A stretch of 64,000 bases of DNA. It comes from Sarocladium kiliense. Taxonomy: Eukaryota > Ascomycota > Sordariomycetes > Hypocreales > Sarocladiaceae. Both the position numbers and the translations under genes were made by a program. The stretch spans positions 558,001 through 622,000 of the forward strand of contig JAUZTG010000011.1 of the NCBI GenBank assembly GCA_030734395.1, written 5' to 3'. Positions 46,936 to 57,316 of this stretch are shown here, in pieces (the stretch's first letter is position 1; every line of letters begins with the position of its first letter). The notes under the pieces are model-generated. The model worked only from the letters and a program-made list of their open reading frames with translations, ran no database searches and was not told where the DNA came from.

Positions 46936-48510
46936 ATGAAGAAGGACCCGAAACTCAGTGCTCGAGCCGCTATAAAGCTCTATAATATCTCTCATCGAAC
47001 ACTTCTTCATCGACAGAAGGATACTCCTTCTCGTCGTGACAGCCTTCTTAACTCTGCGAAATTAACCAAGCTAGAAGAGAAGATAATTATTAAGTATATT
47101 CTTAACCTGGATTCGTGATTATATCCTCTACAGATAAGTACGGTCGAAGCTATGGCTAATCACCTGCTACAGGATCGAGGTCAGCAACGCGTCGGGATTA
47201 ACTAGGCGTTAAACTTCGTCAAACGGCAACTAGAGCTGCGAACGCGTTTATTTCGCAGATATGATTACCAGAGGGCCTAATGCGAAGATTTAGACGCGAT
47301 AAACGCGTGGTTCCGCCTTGTGCGCAACACTATCGCGAAGTACGGCATCCAAGATGCGGACATCTACAACTTCGACGAGACCGGGTTTATAATGGGCGTT
47401 ATTAACAGCGGAATAGTCGTCATATCTTCCAAGAGGCGTTCCAGGGTAAAAATGAGGCAGCCTGGAAATCAAGAATAGGTTATAGTGATCCAAGGCGCCG
47501 GTGCGCTGGGGTTCTGCGTTCCGCTGTTTATCATGGTTTCAGGCAAACATCACCTCTCCAGCTGGTACAAAGAAAGCCCTCTACCTCCCGACTGGGTCAT
47601 CACAACATCCAATAACGGCTAGATAATAAATGAAATTGGCCTAGAATAGATCAAGCATTTTAATAAATCCACTAAATCGCGTACTTCCGGCTCATATCGC
47701 CTTCTTATTATTAATAGGCATGAAAGTCACTGCTCTGTGGTATTCAATCTCTACTGCAAGGAGAATAACATCATCACACTCTATATGCCTCCTCATTCAT
47801 CTCATTTACTTCAGCCTTTAGATATTAGCTATTTTAGCCCGCTGAAGGCAGCTTACAGTCAGCAAATTAAGAACAAGATGAGAGCCGGTACAAGCCACAT
47901 TAACAAGGAGGATTTCTTCCCGGCGTTTTTTCGCGGCTTTTCAAGTAGCAATAACGGAGAAAAACATCCAGGGAGGCTTTAAAGGGGCTGGAATTATGCC
48001 TTATAGCCTAGATGCTATTCTTTTAAAGCTAGATGTGAAGTTAAAGACGCTAACGCCCCCAGGGACATCTCATGGGCTCCCTGAACCTTGGACCTCCTGG
48101 ACGCCTAATAATCTAATCGAGGCTGATTCACAAACCGACTATATCAGAAAACGAATCTCTCATCATCAGGGGAGCTCCCTAATATTAATTATCTAAGCTA
48201 TTAACTAATTTACGAAAGGTATACGAGGTATTATGCACTAGCTTGCTCTTCTTAAGTCTGAGGTTAGTCTACTTCGAGCAGAGAATAATATGCTTAGCCG
48301 TCGTCGCAGGGCTAGAAAAACACGTCTCTGACAAGAAGGGAGCATGACCCTAGCTGAGGGTTAAGATACACAGGCTCAGAACGAGGTAAATATATAGATA
48401 AAGGAGGAAGGGCGGCAGAGTTAAGGTTAGAAGCCGAGGGTCGAGATTAATAAACGGCGTTGTGGAGTGTGCGGGAATACAGGATATAATACAAGAACTT
48501 GCCAAGTCGA
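46936..48510 (+). pseudogene. DDE_1 transposase pseudogene
   Basis: From ATG 46936 one frame can be followed through stops at 47116, 47203, 47278, 47476, 47620 and 47647. Most are explained by CGA-to-TGA, CAA/CAG-to-TAA/TAG or TGG-to-TAG changes, the RIP direction. A CENP-B/psq-like helix-turn-helix region (AAIKLYNISHRTLLHR) comes first. The first catalytic Asp survives in IYNFDETGF. The second is Asn (AAT at 47713) within the expected DGHESH-type motif. The third Asp survives in LLQPLDISYF. One single-base frameshift lies near the T run at 47925-47930. A zinc-knuckle remnant (CGVCGNTGYNTRTC, 48457-48498) has Tyr where His is expected. The copy cannot be active. Confidence 0.9.
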
Positions 48511-48609
48511 TTTAATAACTTTTAAAGAAGATAATAGCATTTAGTTAGACACAATTTAAATGCGTTACAGGTGGTTTTGCTTATAAGATGTTCAGGAGGT
48601 TTGTTTACG

Positions 48610-48651
48610 TGCGCCACTCGCTTGTGTGCGCCACTCGCTTGTGGTTCACGT
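48610..48651 (-). repeat. right terminal inverted repeat
   Basis: Read on the complement it matches the left repeat at 41 of 42 positions, and both internal 15-mers are ACAAGCGAGTGGCGC. Confidence 0.9.
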
Positions 48652-49243
48652 TATATAAAATATCTTTTATTATTTTAAAGTTTAAGAAGATAAATAATAG
48701 TCTTATAATATGAGTTAACTCCATATACCACTGTAGCGTAGGCCACAATTTTCCTCTTTAAACATTCTGATCCTAATTTTGACCCTAATTGCTGGACCTA
48801 ACTTTCTGCTTATCCTTAATACAGAGACACGGGTTGCCTTGAGGGCGAATTATACTATTTATAACTCTATCACGCTTATTGCGATTCCTGGAATGATGCG
48901 TCTCCATCTATCGCTATATAACATGACAGCCTATTTTAGGTGGGGTGATACGCCTTATAGAGCTGCATAATGCCCACAAGGCTTTGAACAAAACCAAAGA
49001 ATACAGTAAAGAATACCGCGATCCGTAGTGCATACCATTGAGATGCATCTCGCCGGTCGTGCCACCGTTGCCGAATAGAACGAGGCCTCGACTTCATAGC
49101 CAATGAAGCTCTTGCATAGCCGCCTTTCCGCCATCACCTAAACCTGGCCATTGTGACAGTGCATGAGGTAGTCGGTCTCACTATCAGGGAGACAGGGTAC
49201 GCAATATGCAGAGCTATACCCCGCAACGCATCTTCTGGATGGA
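48652..49243. other. transition from AT-rich to ordinary DNA
   Basis: The first 70 bp continue the AT-rich block. Short frames follow (48779-48970 plus, 48955-49137 minus) without recognisable family. Possibly more repeat remnants. Confidence 0.45.
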
Positions 49244-49768
49244 ATGTCTTTGACCTCTGATTTAATCCTTCAAGCAAAGGCGTTGCCGCGCGTCTCCAAC
49301 AATGCCTGCGACGCTGCTAACATGCCCCTAGGAAAGCGGTTGAAGTGGCCGACTTGGCCCGAGCCAGAGCAGTCGATAGGTAGAGCATTCGGCGCCATCC
49401 CAAAGACCAGATTCTCGTACTGGCAAGCGATAGGGCCAGCACTGGCAGCCTACCAGGCATTGTTGCCCGACATTCGCAGAGTCCTCTCCAAGGAACATGG
49501 GCCAATACCCAACTCCGACTTTGTCTGGTTCTCCATCTATACGGTAGGACCTTGTTCTAGCTCGGCCGTTCCGTACGTCATGTTTGCAAGCGAGCAGAAA
49601 CAGCGCAGAAGGGCTCTGAAATTGGTCAGAGACAGCAAGATCTTAAGTCGATACCCAGGCATGCAAGCGGGCGAATGGGCCGAGGCTTACGCTAACCACG
49701 TTCGTCATTCGGTCAAGTCGAATGTAGAAACCCACATAGCGATCTTGCATCCAACATTATTATACTGA
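49244..49768 (+). CDS. accessory hypothetical protein
   Basis: A single-exon frame of 174 codons from ATG 49244. The second half (VWFSIYTVGPCSSSAVPYVM, then KQRRRALKLVRDSKILSRYP) has the cadence of a large family of uncharacterised accessory proteins in Sordariomycetes and related fungi: a predicted beta strand, a position-sensitive Pro, then a basic helix and YPG. The N-terminal half looks short for that family, so the gene may be truncated. There is no signal peptide. It lies between a transposon and a P450 gene in what looks like fast-evolving DNA. Confidence 0.5.
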   Translation: MSLTSDLILQAKALPRVSNNACDAANMPLGKRLKWPTWPEPEQSIGRAFGAIPKTRFSYWQAIGPALAAYQALLPDIRRVLSKEHGPIPNSDFVWFSIYTVGPCSSSAVPYVMFASEQKQRRRALKLVRDSKILSRYPGMQAGEWAEAYANHVRHSVKSNVETHIAILHPTLLY

Positions 49769-51456
49769 ACCTGACGAGGTTAAAATACCTTTGCAACACT
49801 TGATTAGAGTTCCAGAGCCCATATGACTCCTAATAACAAAAAAGTTGCATTGTTAATATCTTCATTGTTGGCTTGTAGGGCGCTGCGCTTGAATGCCACC
49901 CGAAAAGGACGCTATTTATTTACACCTGGGCATTACGCAACGCGCCACGAATAATTCATGGTGAAACATGCTCGACGGTTGGAACGGTGATCAGAAGACA
50001 GGATCCGCATACGATCAAGCAAATTCAAGCGTGTGTGTGAAGATGAGCTTAATATGAAGGCAAAATACCTCCATTTTGGCTCAGCACGGAGGGTGGGGAC
50101 GACGGGATGGTGGGACGGAGAGCTGATCTTCTGGTCTGGGTTCCGTTCTTTATCTTGGAGGACTCGAGGCGGGGCTGTTAACAGCGATTTACCCTTAGTG
50201 CCTTGGCCCGTATGTGGGAAAGTGGGCTTCTTCCCCGCCGTGGCCTTGACATTCGTCAGTGATACGCCTTCCCACGAGGTGGCTTCATTTGACCACGTTG
50301 GGCCAGTGATGAATGCGTCTGACAGCTACGCGGATTGAACGGAACAGGCGACTGATCCCCCATCGACATGACGACGCGGCGACAGCAAGCTGACGACGTC
50401 GCGGGATACACGAGATGAACATAGCAACACATCGAACAAGCATTGTTAAACTTCACTTTTCAATATCACAATTGAACGAGTCTACACAACACCAGTAACA
50501 ACACCACACAGAGCTCAGAACTCATCTCTCAAGATACTTCACATACTACAACATGCACAGCTAGCCTAGCCATAGCACACTATCGCCGGAACAGACACTC
50601 TTGCGACGTGTCCGGTTGCTGATAGTGTCTATGGCGTCGTGAACAAGCAACACTCCAAGACATCAACGAGCATGCCCATTGCATTTCAAGTACTTCCGTA
50701 CAAGAACTCGTTTTCAAGCGATGCATAGCCTCATCCTCTTTTATAATTCCTATTCATCCCTGCTTTTAGAGATCCGCACATCATTATTCGCGATACTTCT
50801 CGCCAAAGCATTTTGGTGAGCTGGATGGTATTCTGAATTACATTGGGAAGCGATGAGATGAATCCTGTAGTGAATCGGGAGTCTGGAAATGCAGCAGCCG
50901 ACCTCGATCCAGCCGTACAGGCTGCGCCCTGGTCTTCTGCACAGAGTCTATCTTATCTGGCTAGACGTGGCTAAGTGCCAGGCATCGCCCGGCCGGAGCG
51001 CCTGGTAGGATACAGTACTGATGCGTATCGATGACCCAGGTTGGGTTCCGGTCTCTAGCCTGCAGACTTGAAGAAGAGGCCACGCAATCATGTTGAGCAC
51101 CGCAAACACTGAGCCATTCTCGGATCAATTTGACGACGGACGGGACTTTAGTCGCCTCAGCAGGCATGACGTCCGCAAGTCGCTGAGATAATAGTACCAA
51201 GTGAATTTGAGGGAAGAAGCCTAATCCTCTGAAGAAATGACACCAAGCCGGATGATAGACCGTCCGTCTCTGCTGCATCTGTGAGGAAGCATGGGTCCTG
51301 ATTGGTCGATGCCTCTCAGCGGTGAAACACCACAACCGCTGCAAATGAGGTGCGGGGGTGAAGGTAGTTTTGACTTTCAGCTGCAAGGACTGGGCACTGC
51401 TCAGCTACCACTCCTGTCGTTGCTTTTTCCAATCGTCAATCATCCAGGTCATCAAC
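49769..51456. other. intergenic, accessory region
   Basis: A 1.7-kb stretch without supported gene. The 101-codon frame at 50033-50338 begins with GTG and has no family resemblance. A strong imperfect inverted repeat is present at 50570-50634. The last 150 bp form the P450 promoter. Confidence 0.45.
50570..50634. repeat. 65-bp imperfect inverted repeat (hairpin-forming)
   Basis: CCATAG (50570-50575) pairs with CTATGG (50629-50634), ACACTATC (50577-50584) with GATAGTGT (50621-50628), and GCCGGA (50585-50590) with TCCGGT (50611-50616, one G-T pair). One unpaired C sits on the left arm and TGCT on the right arm. The loop contains a further GACAC/GTGTC alternative pairing. No coding frame overlaps it. 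Confidence 0.65.
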
Positions 51457-53280
51457 ATGGGCATCTTGGGCTTCAGGCCAGCGTCCATCACAGTGGCCGT
51501 ATTGGCTATGTGGATTGCCGTGGGGACCATCCGACGTCTGCTACTACGCCACAGACTCACCAAGTTTCGAGGGCCATGGCTAATGGAATTCTCTCATATA
51601 CCTCACAGTAGAGCAATGCTGGGCGGCGATTGCCACAATTGGTATGCCCGGATCAACCAAGAATACGGTTCGTCCTCTACTCGTCCCAAGCCTCTCCAGG
51701 TCTGTGCAGTCATGCCCGCCCATAAGCGTAACGAGGACGCAGACCCTTGGATGGAGGGGCCAAGGTCAAACCCATATGCAAACCCCAGCTCACGGTGAGA
51801 CTAATCACGTATTTCACCCAGGACCTGTTGCTAGAATTGCCCCAGGTTTACTTATTACATCGTCTCCCGAATTATGGGCGCACGTGAACAACCATCCTGG
51901 CTACAAGCGATCCGACTGGTACTACCACGCTGCCCGGGTAGAATACCGACGAGACAACGTCTTCACGCAGACAGACAATGAGAAGCACGCCAGGCGGAGG
52001 AAGCAGATGGCACCAGGCGTACGTTTCACCCTCTAACCAGGTCGACATAAACTGACAAACAACTGCTCAGTACTCTGGACGCGAAAACCTGGAACTCGAG
52101 TCATCCATCGACTCACGGCTGAATGAGCTATTGAGCCTCATCCAAGCTAAGTATATATCTACCAGCGACCGCATTGTGCCAATGGACTTGGCCAAAAAGA
52201 TTCAGTACTTTACTCTTGACGTTATCAGCTGCGTCGGCCTGGGCGAGTCCTTCGGAATGCTGCAAGCAGACACCGATGTGGACGACTACATATCGTCTAT
52301 CGAGGATGGCCTTTTAACTGCAAATATTGCGCTGGCGATAGGGGTGAGCTGGATGGCACAGGCACCTCTGATCGGGCAGTACATCGCGCCAAGGCCACAG
52401 AAAAAGGACGGCTTCGGAGGCATGATGGCAACATGCTTCCGGTTTGTGGACGAGCGCATGGCCAAGGAGACTGACAAGCGGTCGGACATGCTGGCATCGT
52501 TCGCGAGGCATGGAATCAGCGGCGACGAGCTGCGCAGTGAGGCCCTGGAGCAGATCATTGCCGGTTCGGACACCACCGCCGGTGCAATCCGTGGTGTCAT
52601 GCTCCAGGTCATCACCAACCCTCGAGTCTGCGCCAAGCTGCAGGCGGAGATCGACGATGCTGTGCGCACGGGTAGAGCCCCGGAGAAAGGCGAGGGTATC
52701 ATATCAGCCGCGCAAGCGAAGCAGTTGCCGTACCTCCAAGCTGTGATCCGGGAGGGACTTCGAGTCCGGCCACCCGTGGCCAACATATTCTCACGCGACG
52801 TGCCGGCTGGCGGAGACACGGTCGAGGTCGACGGAAACAGCGTCTTCCTCCCCGAGGGAGTGTGCATCGGATACTCGGCATACGCGATGCACAGGGCTGA
52901 GGAGACATACGGCGAGGACGCAGCATCGTACCGGCCCGAACGGTGGTTTGAACCAGACCAGAAGAAGCTGGCAGCGATGGTGCGGACGAACGAGCTGATC
53001 TTCGGGCACGGCAAGTGGGCGTGCCTCGGGAAACCGGTGGCGCAGCTGGAACTAAGCAAAGCCATCTTTGAGGTATGTGAAAGACAATCATGGCCATTAC
53101 AAAGCGCGATGCATCCATTCACGCAAGCAAGCAAGCAAGCAATGGGCTGACGAAGCGGATGTGTAGATTTTCCGCCACTTCAACATGGCACCGATGGATC
53201 CATCGAGGCCGTGGAAGGCGGCCAACTACCTCGGGCTTTTCGTGATCTCAGACATGTGGGTGCAAGTCATGGAGCGGTAG
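51457..53280 (+). CDS. cytochrome P450 (pisatin demethylase-like)
   Basis: Four exons (51457-51667, 51822-52018, 52071-53072, 53167-53280) give 507 aa. An N-terminal anchor helix (ITVAVLAMWIAVGTI) is present. The I-helix oxygen motif is AGSDTT (near residue 300), the K-helix ExxR reads VIREGLR, PERW follows, and the heme loop FGHGKWACLGK has its cysteine ligand at 454. The usual Arg of FxxGxRxC is Trp here; pisatin demethylase-type P450s often carry an aromatic residue there, so this is odd but not disabling. Endoplasmic-reticulum monooxygenase; substrate unknown. The third intron contains an AAGC tetranucleotide run. The LaeA-like methyltransferase follows 470 bp downstream on the same strand. 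Confidence 0.9.
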
Positions 53281-53752
53281 GCTTCTCTCTCATCCAAACC
53301 TAGAGTAGGTCAGTCCGTACTGGGGCTAAAGGGTGGTGGGAGTTTTGGCCATGGTTCGGCGTTGAGCTACCACCTTACCGCGGGGGGCCCAGATCACGTG
53401 AAGCTAGAGGAGAGCTTCATCCATGCGCCAATGGAGCTCCAACCAAGGGTCATGGACGACTGATTTGACGGGTTGGCAGAATGAGAAGCAGGTAACCAAT
53501 AAATCTATCTAGTGAATGCCCAGGCCGCCTCATTGTCTAGTGTGAGGTCCAAGCTTCAGTAGTTCAGTCCATCTCACCCTCGAGCAGCGCTAGTGCTGTG
53601 CATCGTCTCCATCGCATGCCCCAGATACCACGTGGGTGGGTGCGCCACTCTCTAACATAAGGGCCCTCCTGGCTCCTCCTGGCTCCGCCCTTTATCCCCG
53701 CCCGTTTCTTGGGGCCTGGGGCTAGTAGCGATCACCCACTCACGACATCGTC
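53281..53752. other. intergenic / promoter of the methyltransferase gene
   Basis: A 472-bp gap between two same-strand genes. The short direct repeat CTCCTGGCTCC occurs near 53667-53690. No gene seen. Confidence 0.5.
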
Positions 53753-54931
53753 ATGTCTGATCGCAAGTCGACGTCTCCTCGGACGAGTCCCAAGTCGCCA
53801 GATGCGCACAGTCCCGTGCCGTCGCCTCCCTCAGCACACACCTCGCAACCCGGCGACCAAGCCTCCCCTGACCCAGACCCTCCAGCTGAACACCAAGACG
53901 ATGTAGATGAGGGCATTGGCGACCATCAAAGGTGCGCTAATCTGGAATCCCCCCCCCCCTTGAATAACCTCGGCCATGGTAGTTGACTCGCCTACCCCAG
54001 CTATGTCTCCTCCTCGGCTTCTCTCACAGACAGCATCCTCGACTACCGCAAGCTCCACGGGCGCACCTACCAGAGCATCAAGACGACAGAGTACTGGGGT
54101 CCCAACGACGACCGCCAGAACGATGGACTGGACATGTCACATCACTTCCTGACCATGCTCCTCGGCGACCGGCTCTACGAGGCACCTGTGAAGAATCCTG
54201 CCAAGGTCCTCGATGTCGGTACTGGCACTGGCATCTGGGCCATCGACATGGCCGATACCCTCCCCGAAGCTGAGGTCATCGGTTTCGACATCAGCCCCAT
54301 CCAGCCATCCTGGGTGCCTCCCAATTGCAAGTTCTACATCGACGACGCCCAGTTGGAGTGGACCTTCGGCGAATCATCCTTTGATCTCGTTCACATTCGC
54401 GCCTTGTACGGCAGCATCTCCGACTGGACCGAGCTGTACCGCCAAGCCTTCCGCGCCCTGCGTCCAGGAGGCTACCTCGAAAACCTGGAGTTCACCATCA
54501 CCCTGCTCAGCGACGATCCCTCGGTCGTCAACGACCCAGACCACATCTTCAAGCAGTGGGCCGACGTCTTCTTCCAAGCTGCCGATCGCCTGGGGAAGAC
54601 CATCAAGATCGGCATGGACGGCCGCATGCGCCGCCACATGGAGGAGGCCGGCTTCATCGACGTTGTCGTCAAAGAGTACCGTCTCCCTTGCGGTTCCTGG
54701 CCCACCGACCGGCGTCAGAAGGAGATCGGCATGTTCAACCTTGCCTTCATGGAGCAGAGTCTCGAGGGTTTCGCGCTGTTCCTCTTGAAGGAGATCATGA
54801 ACTGGGAGCTCGCAGAGATCCACGTCTTCCTTGCCAGGATGCGCGCTGCCATCAAAGATTCCAAAATAAAGCCCTACTATATGATGTTTGTTATCCGCCC
54901 CCACCCCCCCTGGTGCTTGGCGGCGATATAA
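53753..54931 (+). CDS. LaeA-like SAM-dependent methyltransferase
   Basis: Two exons (53753-53931 and 54001-54931; GTGCGC/CAG, phase 2) give 369 aa. A disordered Ser/Pro/Asp-rich N-terminus precedes YRKLHGRTYQS and then the class I SAM-binding motif VLDVGTGTGIWAIDMAD at about 129-145. The later segments DLVHIRALYGSISDW and ALRPGGYLENLEF are typical of LaeA/LAE1-like and UMTA-type fungal methyltransferases. LaeA itself controls secondary metabolism; most paralogues are accessory and of unknown substrate. Its place beside a P450 favours a role in a small biosynthetic or modification locus. The intron contains an 11-C run. Confidence 0.85.
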
Positions 54932-57316
54932 TCCATCATACTGACTCGAGAAGACCCAATGTCTACGCTAGGAAGCCATTATCCGCAGCGAAATAACTCT
55001 AGGCCGGATGACGGGTACAGATGGCTTGTCCCAAGTCGGATGAAGTCATAGGTAATAGGCCTGGACAGTTGATATTAAAACTATACCCTTGCTACTTATA
55101 CCCTCTAGGCGCCTGAAGAGTGTCTTTCATTTTAGTCATGATAGGGCCAATTTCGGGACTATTTGGGCTGCGGAAGTTGGCCAAATACTGGGCCCCATCC
55201 TAGTGTTTACTTGTCGCATTGCATCTGGCACTCGTGCTGTACCGTAACGTCTAGGCTTGTGTATTCCTCGCCCTTTTCCGCAGGGGTGTCAAAGACTGGC
55301 GCGTAAGGCATCGTAGTCTCAAAGACCTGTGAGGGCTTAGTCTCAAGAACCGGGGTATCACATAAAGTCGAGTAAGTATGGCCGCAGGAATGCTTCTACG
55401 GACTATGACTGCATACACTCTTTAAGGTGTGATAGACTTCCCAACTGATGCGATATAGGAATGCTTGATCTTTGGGCATGGCAGCTGCCATTGCTTCGAC
55501 CAGTAGGAATACCGTTTTACTAAGTACCAAGAATATATGACAGCTAAAGAGGGTATACAGTCATATGGATCGCCAGCTTCCTCTATAACACGTGCGCTGG
55601 AGTCTTCCAACTGAAGAGATTATCGGTCATGCTGTTCGGTATTGTCGGTGTGACCATCAGCAGGATCTTGAGACGTTCTGTGCCTCGGGCGCGACGCGAC
55701 CAAGCCGTATTGGATCCTCGCTAGATCAGGTGCTATTCTGCTCCAAGCGGATTTTGCGGAGAAACATGCCGTTCCGATCCATCCACAGCACTGTGCCCTG
55801 CCTTGCTTCTCGAACTCTGTGATCCCCATTATCGCACCGGTGTATTGCGGATTCCATAAAGAAATAGTTGGGTCTTTTCCACGGTATTCCCCTTCTTCAA
55901 GTGCGACGCGAGACGGGCTTCGTTCGCTAAGCTTGAGGCGAGTTCACCCGTGTCGCCCTTCTCACTTCATAGAATTCACTGGATTTCTGTATCCATCATC
56001 GATTAGCAAGATTAGCCGATACCTGTCCCGCATTCTACCGTCACAGGTTCGGTCTTTTCCAGCCTGTACACTGCAAGCGATTACCGCTGGCTCGGGACCA
56101 CGGAACCTCCGACATCACTCGGACTGTTGGAAGAAGCTGCCAGATGGTATTTATACCAGCGGTCACGGCAACAGTAGGTAGCTGAAACTTCTCCCAATCA
56201 TCAACAATAACATCGCAATGTTTCTATCACTTTCAGCAGCATCATCAACACGGACAAGTTGCAAATGTGCCTAGTGAAGACTCCCGCAACTCTACCAGTG
56301 TGCCTAATTCACTGGAATCATTCATCATGTCAAATATAATTGCCACATGACAGACCTGCATCCTGCGTCCTTAATTATCGTGAAGAAGAGACATAGAGTC
56401 TATTCGATGCTCCAGAATGAACTTTCCTGAAGCGTACTTTACCTCGTCATTCCTCATTTAGACTTTGATCCTCGCCACTCAGGTCGTGGTCCTTCCGTTG
56501 AGACTACCCCCTAAGCATCTTAGTAACCTTCAGTGCTATTAGGTATGCTGACCCAAGAGTTATCGGGGTGCTCTCCGCTGGCGCGACGCTCAGAGGTATG
56601 GTCGAACAATATGCGCACATGGCAGAAGAGGCTAAGATCGTCAGTAACTTCATCTTCAATCAGTTTGCTCCGTATAAGATTTGACTGCATTAGTGTCGCT
56701 CCTCACAGATGCTTATGTATATGGTAATAGACTTTGCCGCATCTTAGGACAATGAATGCACCTGATAGGCAGGCACTGAGGCAGATCTGGCTTCCCAACA
56801 GCGAAGAGCCAGGAGCGGATGCTAGACCAGGGATGATGATTATTGGCTCGAATGATCCTATTAGTGCCGACAGGAAGCGCCAGGCAGTATCCTGCATTTA
56901 CCCCATCACGTTGTGATCTATCCTTCCAGATAGCATCTGGGCTCGTTGCGCTAAACCTCGAGTATCGAACGTCGCGTCATCAGAAGTAGGGATGTTGATC
57001 TCAGCATTCGTTGTCATTATTGTCAAAGCTGAACTTGCACCGGCAAGTTGTTTAGGTAAGCATTGCCTAAATGAAGTGAATGGGTTGGCCGTCTGCTTCG
57101 TCGATGGATTTCAGTGCTGTCTGGAGGTATCTGCTCAGTTTCGCGGCGTGCTCTCGGAAGGGAGTTGGCCAGGTGTGGTCCTCAGGCCACGGGGTCGCCA
57201 TGATGCCAGCGTCGCTTTGGGCGTCACGGCGGGCACCTAGCTATCCAATTGACCTTTTGGATCGTATTTGAGGCTGCGGAAAGTCCGGATTTCAAATCCC
57301 AACCCCATCCCGAATC
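54932..57316. other. intergenic, 2.4 kb, no supported gene
   Basis: Several short frames (55592-55822, 55819-56181, 56734-56916, 56992-57240 on plus; 56703-56897 on minus) lack recognisable motifs and do not join with good splice signals. The stretch may hold a decayed gene. No tRNA or long inverted repeat was found. Confidence 0.4.

Larger units (their letters stand above)
46790..48651 (+). mobile_element. Fot1/Pot2-like (pogo group, Tc1/mariner superfamily) DNA transposon, degenerate
   Basis: The 1,862-bp element has 42-bp terminal inverted repeats (46790-46831 and 48610-48651) that differ at one position. It is flanked by TA at 46788-46789 and 48652-48653. It encodes a recognisable but broken DDE_1 transposase between the repeats. 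Length, TA duplication and coding content all fit the Fot1/Pot2 class of fungal elements. The surrounding AT-rich DNA continues on both sides, so insertion was into an AT-rich site. Confidence 0.93.

Noticed and set aside
50033..50338. 101-codon plus-strand frame
   Set aside because: GTG start, no motif, no neighbour logic; too weak to call.
52286..53134. 282-codon minus-strand open frame opposite the P450
   Set aside because: It lies entirely antisense to exon 3 of a gene with intact P450 motifs and has no family cadence; GC-rich coding DNA often leaves the reverse strand open.
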